From: Candidatus Avelusimicrobium fimicolum | Lineage (GTDB): Bacteria; Elusimicrobiota; Elusimicrobia; Elusimicrobiales; Elusimicrobiaceae | Assembly: GCA_900541355.1 (NCBI GenBank) | Contig: UQJU01000060.1 | Span: forward strand, 1 to 8,038 | Direction: 5' to 3' | DNA: 8,038 nt | In this document: positions 1 through 5,797 of the stretch, one piece after another | How the letters are laid out: each line of letters begins with the position of its first letter | How positions within the stretch are numbered: position 1 is the stretch's first letter | Notes under the pieces: generated by a model | The model's input: the letters and a program-made list of their open reading frames with translations, nothing else | Database searches by the model: none | What the model was told of the DNA's origin: nothing | Translations under genes and position numbers: made by a program

Positions 1-120
1 ACAAAAAAAAAAAACGAAACAACCCCTTTAAAATAAACTGCTAACCAACCAATACAAACAACATTATTTTTAAACCGTCATCTGAACTGGTGGCTCTCAG
101 GGTGCGGCCCGATAATGTAT

Positions 121-152
121 AAAAAAACCGGGCCTCATAAAAAGGTCCGGTT
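121..152 (-). terminator. Intrinsic terminator of lpxK
   Basis: Read leftward from the lpxK stop, the arms at 143-152 and 126-135 form a 10-bp stem with one internal mismatch (G132/T146, an A-C mismatch in the leftward RNA) and a 7-nt loop. A run of seven A on the + strand (121-127) gives a U-tract in the leftward transcript. It lies about 24 bp beyond the stop codon, the expected place for a Rho-independent terminator. Nothing recognisable is present further left, at 1-120. Confidence 0.75.
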
Positions 153-175
153 CAAGTACCATATTTTTGTTGAAA

Positions 176-1282
176 TTAACGGCGGTTCTTTAATTGCGAA
201 AAGTTAGGATAAAGCATATCCGTAAATTTATCCATTTCGCCTTGTCCGCCGCGGATTTTCAAATTAACCGACAGCACATAAACATCTTTGGTTAAAATTT
301 CGCGCCAATTATCGGGAAATTTAACAAAATCTTTAAACGTAGTAACCAGCGGTAAATTGCCGCGCGTTTCCTCAAAAGTCCGCAAATTTTCCTCGGTATA
401 AAATTGGTGGTCCGGAAAACGCCACTTTTGTTTGAGTTCCAATCCCAATTTTTCAAGCGTATTTTCAAAACTTTCCGGATGCCCAAGAGCGCAGAAACAA
501 GCCGCCGGACCCTTAATCATACTCAAATCCACCTTTTTGCTTTGGCAAATGTCAAAATAATATTCAGGAGAGTGGACACTTTCCAAAATTTCCACCGTAT
601 CGTTATACAGGCGGATTTCGTCCTTTACGTCCTCCAACTGGCGCGGGGAAACCAAGTCACAATGCGTGAGCACTATCAAATTGGCCCGTTTGAGCGCAGT
701 TAAAGGCTCGCGCAAAACACCATAGGGTAACAGTTGCTTGTTTCCAAAAGGATTTTTGGCATCCACCAAAATAATATTTGCATCGCGTTCCAAGCGGTGA
801 TGTTGCAGTCCGTCGTCTAACAGAATGATTTGGCTTTTAAAGCGGCGCAGGGCCTCTTTGGCACCCTCGGCCCGGTCGGGACAAATGACAATCGGTACCT
901 TGTACTGGGCCAATACGCGGCTCATCATAAAGGGTTCATCTCCCGCCATACGCCAATCGGCGTCCGGGTTGTCAAACAGCACCAGGGGTCCTTCGGCCTT
1001 TTGTTGGCGTTTGTAACCGCGCGACACTATCGCCACGCGAACCCCCTCTTTGGCAAGGGCCGTAGCCGCCAGCAAAACAGCCGTCGTTTTACCTGTTCCG
1101 CCCGCGGTAATATTGCCAATGCACACCACGCGGGAATTGACCGATTGAGCCGTTTTCCAACCGCTTTCATACATTGTGCGGTGGAACCACGCACCCATAC
1201 CGTATAATTTGGAGGCACTCCACAACAATCCACGCCCCAAGGCATTATCCTGCAAATTTTCTTTTAATTCTTCTAAATTCAT
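176..1282 (-). CDS. lpxK: Tetraacyldisaccharide 4'-kinase (lipid A 4'-kinase)
   Basis: LpxK uses ATP to phosphorylate the 4' position of the tetraacyl disaccharide 1-phosphate, giving lipid IVA, at the cytoplasmic face of the inner membrane. The 368-residue protein has the family's usual layout and is only slightly longer than typical (about 325-350). A hydrophobic/amphipathic N-terminal stretch (about residues 15-35) is expected to bind the membrane. A Walker A loop GNITAGGTGKTT lies at 56-67, a GDEP motif at 114-117, the signature DDGLQHHRLERD at 156-167 and LLPYGVLREP at 184-193. The ATG at 1280-1282 is preceded by the purine-rich AGGGGAG, only 3 nt away, which is closer than usual. The gene runs divergently from the acyltransferase next to it, so the two lipid A steps share one intergenic region. 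It ends at its own terminator. The family assignment is secure. Confidence 0.97.
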   Translation of the reverse strand: MNLEELKENLQDNALGRGLLWSASKLYGMGAWFHRTMYESGWKTAQSVNSRVVCIGNITAGGTGKTTAVLLAATALAKEGVRVAIVSRGYKRQQKAEGPLVLFDNPDADWRMAGDEPFMMSRVLAQYKVPIVICPDRAEGAKEALRRFKSQIILLDDGLQHHRLERDANIILVDAKNPFGNKQLLPYGVLREPLTALKRANLIVLTHCDLVSPRQLEDVKDEIRLYNDTVEILESVHSPEYYFDICQSKKVDLSMIKGPAACFCALGHPESFENTLEKLGLELKQKWRFPDHQFYTEENLRTFEETRGNLPLVTTFKDFVKFPDNWREILTKDVYVLSVNLKIRGGQGEMDKFTDMLYPNFSQLKNRR

Positions 1283-1312
1283 AAACTCCCCTAAAAAAAC
1301 AAACTTTTAGAT

Positions 1313-1339
1313 ATTTTAGCATTTATCAAGCACTTACAA
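1313..1339 (-). promoter_or_regulatory. Candidate promoter for lpxK
   Basis: On the minus strand, TAAAAT (plus positions 1313-1318) is preceded directly by TGC, giving an extended -10 of the form TGnTAAAAT. A TTGTAA -35-like hexamer (1334-1339) lies 15 bp upstream, a short but usable spacing with an extended -10. The predicted start would be near 1306, leaving a leader of about 24 nt that includes the AGGGGAG site. This is inferred from sequence only. Confidence 0.45.
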
Positions 1340-1368
1340 AACCGGGCGGGAAAAGGAGCCAAAATTAG

Positions 1369-1374
1369 TATAAT
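1369..1374 (+). promoter_or_regulatory. Candidate -10 box immediately upstream of the acyltransferase start
   Basis: A perfect TATAAT lies only 8 bp before the ATG at 1383. No good -35 is found 16-18 bp upstream, where the sequence is GC-rich (GGGCGGGA). If this is the real -10, transcription would begin at about the start codon and the message would be leaderless. The only Shine-Dalgarno-like sequence, AAGGAG at 1353-1358, is 24 nt from the ATG, too far for normal use. An in-frame TAA at 1371-1373 rules out a start further upstream. Confidence 0.4.
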
Positions 1375-1382
1375 GTGTATAT

Positions 1383-2327
1383 ATGGCAAATACCCGTTTT
1401 CAAAAGACTCCGCTGCATTATATCCAATACCTCGCGCTCAAATGGTTTTGTGTACTGTTTGGGCTGTTACCTTACAAAACCGCCGTTTGGCTGGGCAGAA
1501 AGGCCACGGGCGCGGTGCGCTTTGTAATGAAAAAACGCTTTAACCGCTCCGTCTATGATATAAGACGTGCGTTCCCTAAAATGACGGAAGAAGAGGCCCG
1601 TGCCACCGCACTGGAATCTTGGCGCAATATGGGCGGAATTTTGGCTGAATTTATTAAACTAACCCAAATGACCCCGGAAGAGTTTAAAAAGCATAGCCGA
1701 ATTATCGGGGCAGAAAAAATGCTAAATGCCCAAAACGTAACGGGCGGCATTATCCACATTGGGCACTTTACTAACTGGGAAGCCTTTGGCCTCGCCGGGG
1801 CCGTCTATGGGGTGGACAAGGCCGTTTTGGCCCAGCGCGTGGATAACCCCTATGTAGATGAGGAAACCAACCGCCTGCGCAACATCTTTACGGGCCGCAC
1901 TTTTTACAGCAACAACGAGGATAAACCCTTCTTTGCCTGTATGCGGTGGCTGAAAAAGAAGAAAATGCTCGGCATTTTAATTGACCAAAATGCAGGGTCA
2001 AGTGAAGTTTGGGTGCCCTTTATGGGGCGCATAGCGGCGTTTTCGCCAATTACCGCCTTGCTGGCTATTAAAATGCAGGTGCCTGTTTTTCCGGTGCGCG
2101 TGTGGAGAGAAAAAGACGGGACCATTGTGTCCGAAGTAATGGACGCCGTTTATCCCCCCAAAGAATTTAGTATGGAAAATGTCCGCAAATTTACAAAAAT
2201 TCTGGTTGGCTATTACGAAGATTGGCTGAAAGATAACCCCGGCTCTTGGCTGTGGGCGCATAACCGCTGGAAACGCGAAGCCGAGGGAGAAGCATATTTG
2301 AAAGCACACCCGGAGGAACGTGTATGA
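1383..2327 (+). CDS. lpxL: Lipid A biosynthesis acyltransferase, LpxL/HtrB family
   Basis: This is a 314-residue member of the LpxL/LpxM acyltransferase family, which moves an acyl chain from acyl-ACP onto a primary hydroxyacyl chain of Kdo-lipid A at the inner membrane. About 305-325 residues is usual. Visible hallmarks are one N-terminal membrane segment (about 14-32), the catalytic H-x4-E pair in HFTNWE (His128, Glu133), the LIDQNAG segment at 199-205 followed by VPFMGR, and the C-terminal PGSWLWAHNRWK at 286-297. Which secondary chain it adds, and which fatty acid it prefers, cannot be read from the sequence, so lpxL is a family label. The ATG is the first possible start after an in-frame stop, yet lacks a well-placed ribosome site. 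Its stop overlaps the gmhB start by 4 bp (ATGA), which suggests translational coupling. It is divergent from lpxK. Confidence 0.92.
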   Translation: MANTRFQKTPLHYIQYLALKWFCVLFGLLPYKTAVWLGRKATGAVRFVMKKRFNRSVYDIRRAFPKMTEEEARATALESWRNMGGILAEFIKLTQMTPEEFKKHSRIIGAEKMLNAQNVTGGIIHIGHFTNWEAFGLAGAVYGVDKAVLAQRVDNPYVDEETNRLRNIFTGRTFYSNNEDKPFFACMRWLKKKKMLGILIDQNAGSSEVWVPFMGRIAAFSPITALLAIKMQVPVFPVRVWREKDGTIVSEVMDAVYPPKEFSMENVRKFTKILVGYYEDWLKDNPGSWLWAHNRWKREAEGEAYLKAHPEERV

Positions 2328-2890
2328 GCGGAAAAATTAAAGCCGTTTTTATGGACAGGGACGGAACGCTCATCCACGAAAAACCCGGCACCTATTTAAG
2401 CGACCCCGCCAAAGTCCGCCCCTACAAAAGTACGGCACCGGCGCTTGCCCTTTTAAAAGAACACGGTTTTAAACTGTTTATCGTTTCTAACCAATCGGGT
2501 ATCGGGCGCGGATACTTTACCGAAAAAGAAGTAAACAAAGTTCACGCACGGCTTTTAGACCTGTTAAAGCCTGCTAAAATAGAGGAAATCGTTTTCTGCC
2601 CGCACGCCCCGACCGAAACGTGCGATTGCCGCAAACCCAAGCCCCAATTGGGCCTTTACCTTATAAAAAAATATAACATTGATACGGCCCGTTCTTATAT
2701 GATTGGCGACAAAAAGGCTGATGTGGAATTTGGACACAACATTGGGGTAAAGTCTGTTCTGGTTACCACGGCAAACGGCAAAAACCACTTAAAAAAATAT
2801 CCCGCTCTAAAACCCCAAAAAATAGCCTCCAATCTTTTAAATGCCGCCCGTTTTATTGTGGCGGACGACGGAGCGGCTAATGCTAAATAA
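2324..2890 (+). CDS. gmhB: D-glycero-D-manno-heptose 1,7-bisphosphate 7-phosphatase
   Basis: GmhB is a cytoplasmic HAD-family phosphatase. It removes the 7-phosphate from heptose 1,7-bisphosphate, the step directly after the heptose kinase on the way to ADP-heptose for the LPS core. The 188-residue length is normal. Motif I is DRDGT with nucleophile Asp11 and acid/base Asp13. Motif II is SNQSG (55-59). The structural zinc loop C-x-H-x5-C-x-C uses Cys92, His94, Cys100 and Cys102 and runs into RKPKP, and motif IV is GDKKAD (128-133). The zinc loop separates GmhB from histidinol-phosphatase relatives less well than a biochemical test would, but rfaE1 two genes downstream supports the heptose role. 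The start is fixed by GGAGG at 2312-2316, 7 nt before the ATG, and it overlaps the preceding stop by 4 bp. Confidence 0.93.
   Translation: MSGKIKAVFMDRDGTLIHEKPGTYLSDPAKVRPYKSTAPALALLKEHGFKLFIVSNQSGIGRGYFTEKEVNKVHARLLDLLKPAKIEEIVFCPHAPTETCDCRKPKPQLGLYLIKKYNIDTARSYMIGDKKADVEFGHNIGVKSVLVTTANGKNHLKKYPALKPQKIASNLLNAARFIVADDGAANAK
2870..2873 (+). promoter_or_regulatory. Ribosome binding site that fixes the DUF3108 start
   Basis: GGAG inside the end of gmhB lies 6 nt before the ATG at 2880. This selects the start at 2880 over the in-frame ATG at 2841. The 2880 start also puts the hydrophobic signal peptide at the extreme N-terminus, whereas the longer form would add 13 unlikely residues, several charged. 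Confidence 0.8.
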
Positions 2891-3962
2891 ATTGCTGTGC
2901 GCTCTTGTTTCAACCGCTCTTTTGCTGTGTGCTTGCGCGCATAAGCAGGCGGAGTCCACCGCACAAAAGGTTATTTCCACCCCCCTGATTGAGGAGCACG
3001 AAACCACCGAAAATCCCCAAAAAATCATCTCCGCTCCCGCCAAACAAAAGAAAACCACTTTATCTGCGGAAAAACTGCCGCAACAACAGCCGCCCGCGCA
3101 GCCAACCGAAGAAAAACCTGAAATCACGCCCGAAAGCCGCGTAGAGCAGGCGCGCAAGGCACAAATGCTCTCCGCACCTACACCGGATAAAATATCCTTT
3201 GAGGACGAGGAGTTAATTTCCTTGGCGGGCCGGCGGCTAAGCCCGCTTGCCTACAATGCTGTTTCGCCCGAAAAAACCGCTGCCGCTTGGAGCGGGGAAG
3301 AATTAAAATACGGCCTTTACTATTCGTTTATCAAGGCCGGCACCGCCTATATCAAAAACCGTGGCGTTACTACTGCCAACGAACGCAAGGCATACCTCAT
3401 CCAAACGACCGCCTTTTCCGCCTCTGTTATAGATGCTTTTTTTAAAGTGCGCGACGTAAATTATTCCTGGATAGATGCCGAGAATTTTTATTCGCTCGGT
3501 TACACGCAAAGCGTGCGCGAAGGCAACTACAAACGCGATGAGTGGCTGACCTTTGACTATGATAGTAAAGTTTATTATGGTGAAGTGCAAAAAAAAGAAG
3601 CCCCGCGCGTACTTTCCGGCCCGCTTTCCGAGCGGGTGTTGGATATGTTGTCCTCTCTCTATTTCGTCCGCGCACAAAAACTGATAAAAGGGCAAGACAT
3701 CATTTTTGACATTATCAACCGCGAAAAACAATACCCCCTTATCGTAAAAGTATTAGGCAAGGAAACGGTAAAGACCGCGACAGGCAAATTTGACTGTATT
3801 GTAGTAGAACCGCAATTTAGGGGCGAAGGGATCTTTGTCAGCAAGGGCAAAAGTTTAAAGGTCTGGCTGACGGATGACGAATATAAAATGCCCGTTAAAA
3901 TGAAAACGGAAGTCTTTATCGGCAGCGTATCCGCCGAACTACTGGAATACAAACGCAATTAA
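2880..3962 (+). CDS. DUF3108 domain lipoprotein within the LPS gene cluster
   Basis: From the ATG at 2880 the protein has 360 residues. It opens with a lipoprotein signal peptide: Lys4, a hydrophobic core (5-16), and a lipobox-like LCAC with Cys19 as the likely lipidated residue. The Cys at -2 is unusual. Residues about 22-130 form a low-complexity linker rich in Pro, Gln, Glu, Lys and Thr, probably disordered. From about 137 (WSGEELKYGLYYSF, then AGTAYI) to the end it resembles DUF3108, a secreted beta-rich family of unknown reaction. I infer a lipid-anchored periplasmic protein whose linker lets the folded domain reach away from the membrane. It overlaps the end of gmhB by 11 bp and precedes rfaE1 by 32 bp, so it is probably co-expressed with the core-sugar genes. 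A role in LPS assembly or envelope maintenance is plausible by context only. The lipoprotein call is fairly firm; the DUF3108 call is from recalled family features. Confidence 0.8.
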   Translation: MLNKLLCALVSTALLLCACAHKQAESTAQKVISTPLIEEHETTENPQKIISAPAKQKKTTLSAEKLPQQQPPAQPTEEKPEITPESRVEQARKAQMLSAPTPDKISFEDEELISLAGRRLSPLAYNAVSPEKTAAAWSGEELKYGLYYSFIKAGTAYIKNRGVTTANERKAYLIQTTAFSASVIDAFFKVRDVNYSWIDAENFYSLGYTQSVREGNYKRDEWLTFDYDSKVYYGEVQKKEAPRVLSGPLSERVLDMLSSLYFVRAQKLIKGQDIIFDIINREKQYPLIVKVLGKETVKTATGKFDCIVVEPQFRGEGIFVSKGKSLKVWLTDDEYKMPVKMKTEVFIGSVSAELLEYKRN

Positions 3963-3965
3963 AGA

Positions 3966-3988
3966 TATAATGGATAAATACAAAGGAG
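3966..3988 (+). promoter_or_regulatory. Candidate internal promoter -10 and strong RBS before rfaE1
   Basis: A perfect TATAAT (3966-3971) starts 4 bp after the DUF3108 stop. The -35 region is weak (CTGGAA at 3942-3947, spacer 18). AAAGGAG at 3982-3988 lies 6 nt before the rfaE1 ATG and is a strong ribosome site that confirms that start. The promoter is possible, not certain. If real, it would let rfaE1-kdsB be expressed apart from the upstream genes. Confidence 0.4.
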
Positions 3989-3994
3989 CGTCTA

Positions 3995-4984
3995 ATGACA
4001 ACTGTACAAACCAAACGCTTAAAAGAAATTTTAAATCATTTTGAAGGACAAGAAATCATCGTGGTAGGCGATATTATGCTGGACCACTTTATCAAGGGCA
4101 CCGTCAGCCGCATTTCGCCGGAAGCGCCTGTGCCGGTAGTAGATGTAAAAAAGGAATTTTTTGTAGCCGGCGGTGCGGGCAACGTAGCCGTCAACTTGGC
4201 GGCCTTGGGGGCGAAGCCCGTACTGGTATCCGTCGTAGGGCAGGACCTGGGCGGTGAAATGTTAAAGGGCTTTTTACGCGATAAAAAAGTAAACATTTAC
4301 GGCGTAACCGAGGACCCCGACCGCCCGACCACGCAAAAAATCCGCGTAATGGCAGAGCAGCAGCAAATCGTCCGCTTTGACCGCGAAAGCAAAAAGACTA
4401 TTTCCCCCTCCGTATCCGCCCAATGTATGAAAAGTTTTGAACTGGCTATTAAAACGGCCAAAGGGGTTATCTTGTCCGACTATGGCAAAGGAATGCTGTC
4501 AGACCATAATATCCAAACTATTGTGGATATGTGCCGCAAACATAAAATTCCGGTGTGCGTGGACCCCAAAATTGATAATTTTAAAAAGTATAAAAATATT
4601 ACCTGTATGACCCCCAACACCAAGGAAGCCTGGGAAGGTGCAGGCGACTCCCCCAAACAAGGCGAGGAAGCCATTGTAAAACTGGGCAACAAAATATTAA
4701 AGATGTTGGACGCTGATTCTATTTTAATCACCCGCAGTGCAGACGGTATGAGTTTGTTTGAAAAGGGTAATGAAAAACCCACTACTATTAAAGCCACCGC
4801 GCGCGAAGTGTACGATGTTACAGGTGCGGGCGATACGGTTATTTCTGTTTTTACATTGGCATTAGCCGCCGGGGCAAAACTGTCCGAAGCGGCGGTATTG
4901 GCCAACTACGCGGCGGGAATTGTGGTGGAAAAATCCGGCACAGCCACCGCTACGCGTGAGGAAATTGAAGGAGTTTTAAAATGA
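3995..4984 (+). CDS. rfaE1: D-glycero-beta-D-manno-heptose-7-phosphate kinase (kinase-only RfaE/HldE)
   Basis: This PfkB/ribokinase-family enzyme phosphorylates heptose 7-phosphate at C1, making the heptose 1,7-bisphosphate that GmhB then uses. Visible features are GDIMLDHF (25-32), the heptose-kinase signature SRISPEAPVPVV (38-49), the glycine-rich GGAGNVAVNLAALGA (59-73) and the PfkB signature DVTGAGDT (274-281), with Asp280 as the expected catalytic base. At 329 residues it matches only the N-terminal half of the bifunctional HldE of enteric bacteria (about 477). The adenylyltransferase half is absent here, and the next gene is kdsB, not a nucleotidyltransferase of the HldE C-terminal type. 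A separate rfaE2/hldC gene is therefore expected elsewhere in the genome. The stop overlaps the kdsB start by 4 bp (ATGA). The start is set by AAAGGAG 6 nt upstream. Confidence 0.95.
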   Translation: MTTVQTKRLKEILNHFEGQEIIVVGDIMLDHFIKGTVSRISPEAPVPVVDVKKEFFVAGGAGNVAVNLAALGAKPVLVSVVGQDLGGEMLKGFLRDKKVNIYGVTEDPDRPTTQKIRVMAEQQQIVRFDRESKKTISPSVSAQCMKSFELAIKTAKGVILSDYGKGMLSDHNIQTIVDMCRKHKIPVCVDPKIDNFKKYKNITCMTPNTKEAWEGAGDSPKQGEEAIVKLGNKILKMLDADSILITRSADGMSLFEKGNEKPTTIKATAREVYDVTGAGDTVISVFTLALAAGAKLSEAAVLANYAAGIVVEKSGTATATREEIEGVLK

Positions 4985-5721
4985 GTGATGTATTAATCGC
5001 TATTCCGGCGCGTTACGGTTCGTCCCGTCTGCCGGGCAAAATGCTTAAATTATTAGCCGGCAAACCGGTTATCCAGCACGTTTACGAAGCGTGCGTGAAA
5101 GCCAACGTGGGCGACGTAATTATCGCCACGGAATCGCCTCTGGTAGTGGAAGCCGTAGCCAAATTCGGCGCAAAGGCCGTTTTGACCAGCGACCAATGCC
5201 AAAGCGGCACCGACCGCATTTACGAGGCCGCCCAAAACCGCCCCGAAAAATTTATTATTAACGTGCAGGGAGATGAACCCTTTATCAAGGCCGAAACGGT
5301 TTTTGCAGTAGCGGAACTGTTAAAAACGGACCCGGCCTGCGATATTTCCACCGCCGTTACGGCTACATTAGACGAAGATAAAATCAATAACCCCAACTGC
5401 GTGAAAGCCGTCATCGCCAAGGACGGCCGCGCGTTGTATTTTTCGCGCTCGCGCGTGCCGTACAAACGGGAACTGACCGAAGAAAACAAAAAGGCTCCCT
5501 ATTGGCAGCATTGCGGCATTTACGGCTACCGGCGCGAAGCCTTAAAACGCTTTGTGGAACTGCCGATGAGCCCGCTGGAACAGTTGGAAAGATTGGAACA
5601 ACTGCGCGCCTTGGAAGAGGGTATGACCATCAAATGCGCGGTCATCAGTTCCGCCGGCCCGGCCATTGACACGGCGCAAGACTTAGAAGCCGCCGAAAAG
5701 TATTTTAAAGAACACAAATAA
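4981..5721 (+). CDS. kdsB: 3-deoxy-manno-octulosonate cytidylyltransferase (CMP-Kdo synthetase)
   Basis: KdsB couples Kdo to CTP, giving CMP-Kdo, the donor for attaching Kdo to lipid A, in the cytoplasm. The 246-residue length is typical. The nucleotide-binding loop IPARYGSSRLPGK lies at 8-20, SGTDRIYEA at 75-83, the metal-binding QGDEP at 96-100 (Asp98), YFSRSRVPY at 153-161, HCGIYGYR at 177-184, the LEQLERLEQLRALE segment at 199-212, and IDTAQDL at 229-235 with the second metal-site aspartate, Asp230. This set of motifs separates it from the related CMP-sialic acid synthetases. The start has AAGGAG (4968-4973) 7 nt upstream inside rfaE1 and overlaps the rfaE1 stop by 4 bp. It is the last gene before an intrinsic terminator. 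Downstream pyrG supplies its substrate CTP. Confidence 0.97.
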   Translation: MSDVLIAIPARYGSSRLPGKMLKLLAGKPVIQHVYEACVKANVGDVIIATESPLVVEAVAKFGAKAVLTSDQCQSGTDRIYEAAQNRPEKFIINVQGDEPFIKAETVFAVAELLKTDPACDISTAVTATLDEDKINNPNCVKAVIAKDGRALYFSRSRVPYKRELTEENKKAPYWQHCGIYGYRREALKRFVELPMSPLEQLERLEQLRALEEGMTIKCAVISSAGPAIDTAQDLEAAEKYFKEHK

Positions 5722-5725
5722 CAGG

Positions 5726-5751
5726 ACTCCCGCCTCCCGGCGGGAGTTTTT
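5726..5751 (+). terminator. Intrinsic terminator between kdsB and pyrG
   Basis: A perfect 9-bp stem (5726-5734 with 5739-5747, ACTCCCGCC/GGCGGGAGT) closes a 4-nt TCCC loop and runs into TTTTT. It begins 5 nt after the kdsB stop, so it most simply ends the LPS-gene transcript. It also lies 46 bp before the pyrG start, so a role as a leader attenuator for pyrG cannot be excluded. Confidence 0.85.
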
Positions 5752-5797
5752 CTGTAAATAGCAGCCTTTTTATTTTTATTCAAGGAGTCGTTTTATT

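Noticed and set aside
60..120. GC-rich patch (GGTGGCTCTCAGGGTGCGGC) that might be part of an RNA gene or riboswitch
   Set aside because: Compared by eye with TPP and SAM-I riboswitch elements and tRNA arms, only scattered short matches appear and no complete fold.
106..134. GGCCCG (106-111) can pair with CGGGCC (129-134), as an anti-terminator to the lpxK terminator
   Set aside because: In the leftward transcript this segment is made only after the terminator and U-tract, so it could not affect termination; six base pairs can also occur by chance.
404..703. 99-codon open frame on the + strand, antisense to lpxK
   Set aside because: It is wholly inside lpxK, has no recognisable domain and no ribosome site, and lpxK on the other strand matches its family throughout.
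125..1346. Repeated AAAACCGGGC at about 125 and 1338
   Set aside because: A ten-base match, one copy within a terminator stem and one in an intergenic region, with no extension on either side; likely chance.
2841..2879. Upstream ATG extending the DUF3108 protein by 13 residues
   Set aside because: It has no ribosome site, would overlap gmhB by 50 bp, and would bury the signal peptide behind charged residues; the ATG at 2880 has GGAG at the right distance.
3303..3731. 142-codon open frame antisense to the DUF3108 gene, and a 141-codon one antisense to rfaE1 (4480-4905)
   Set aside because: These are long only because the opposing genes lack certain codons; they show no motifs and lie opposite well-supported proteins.
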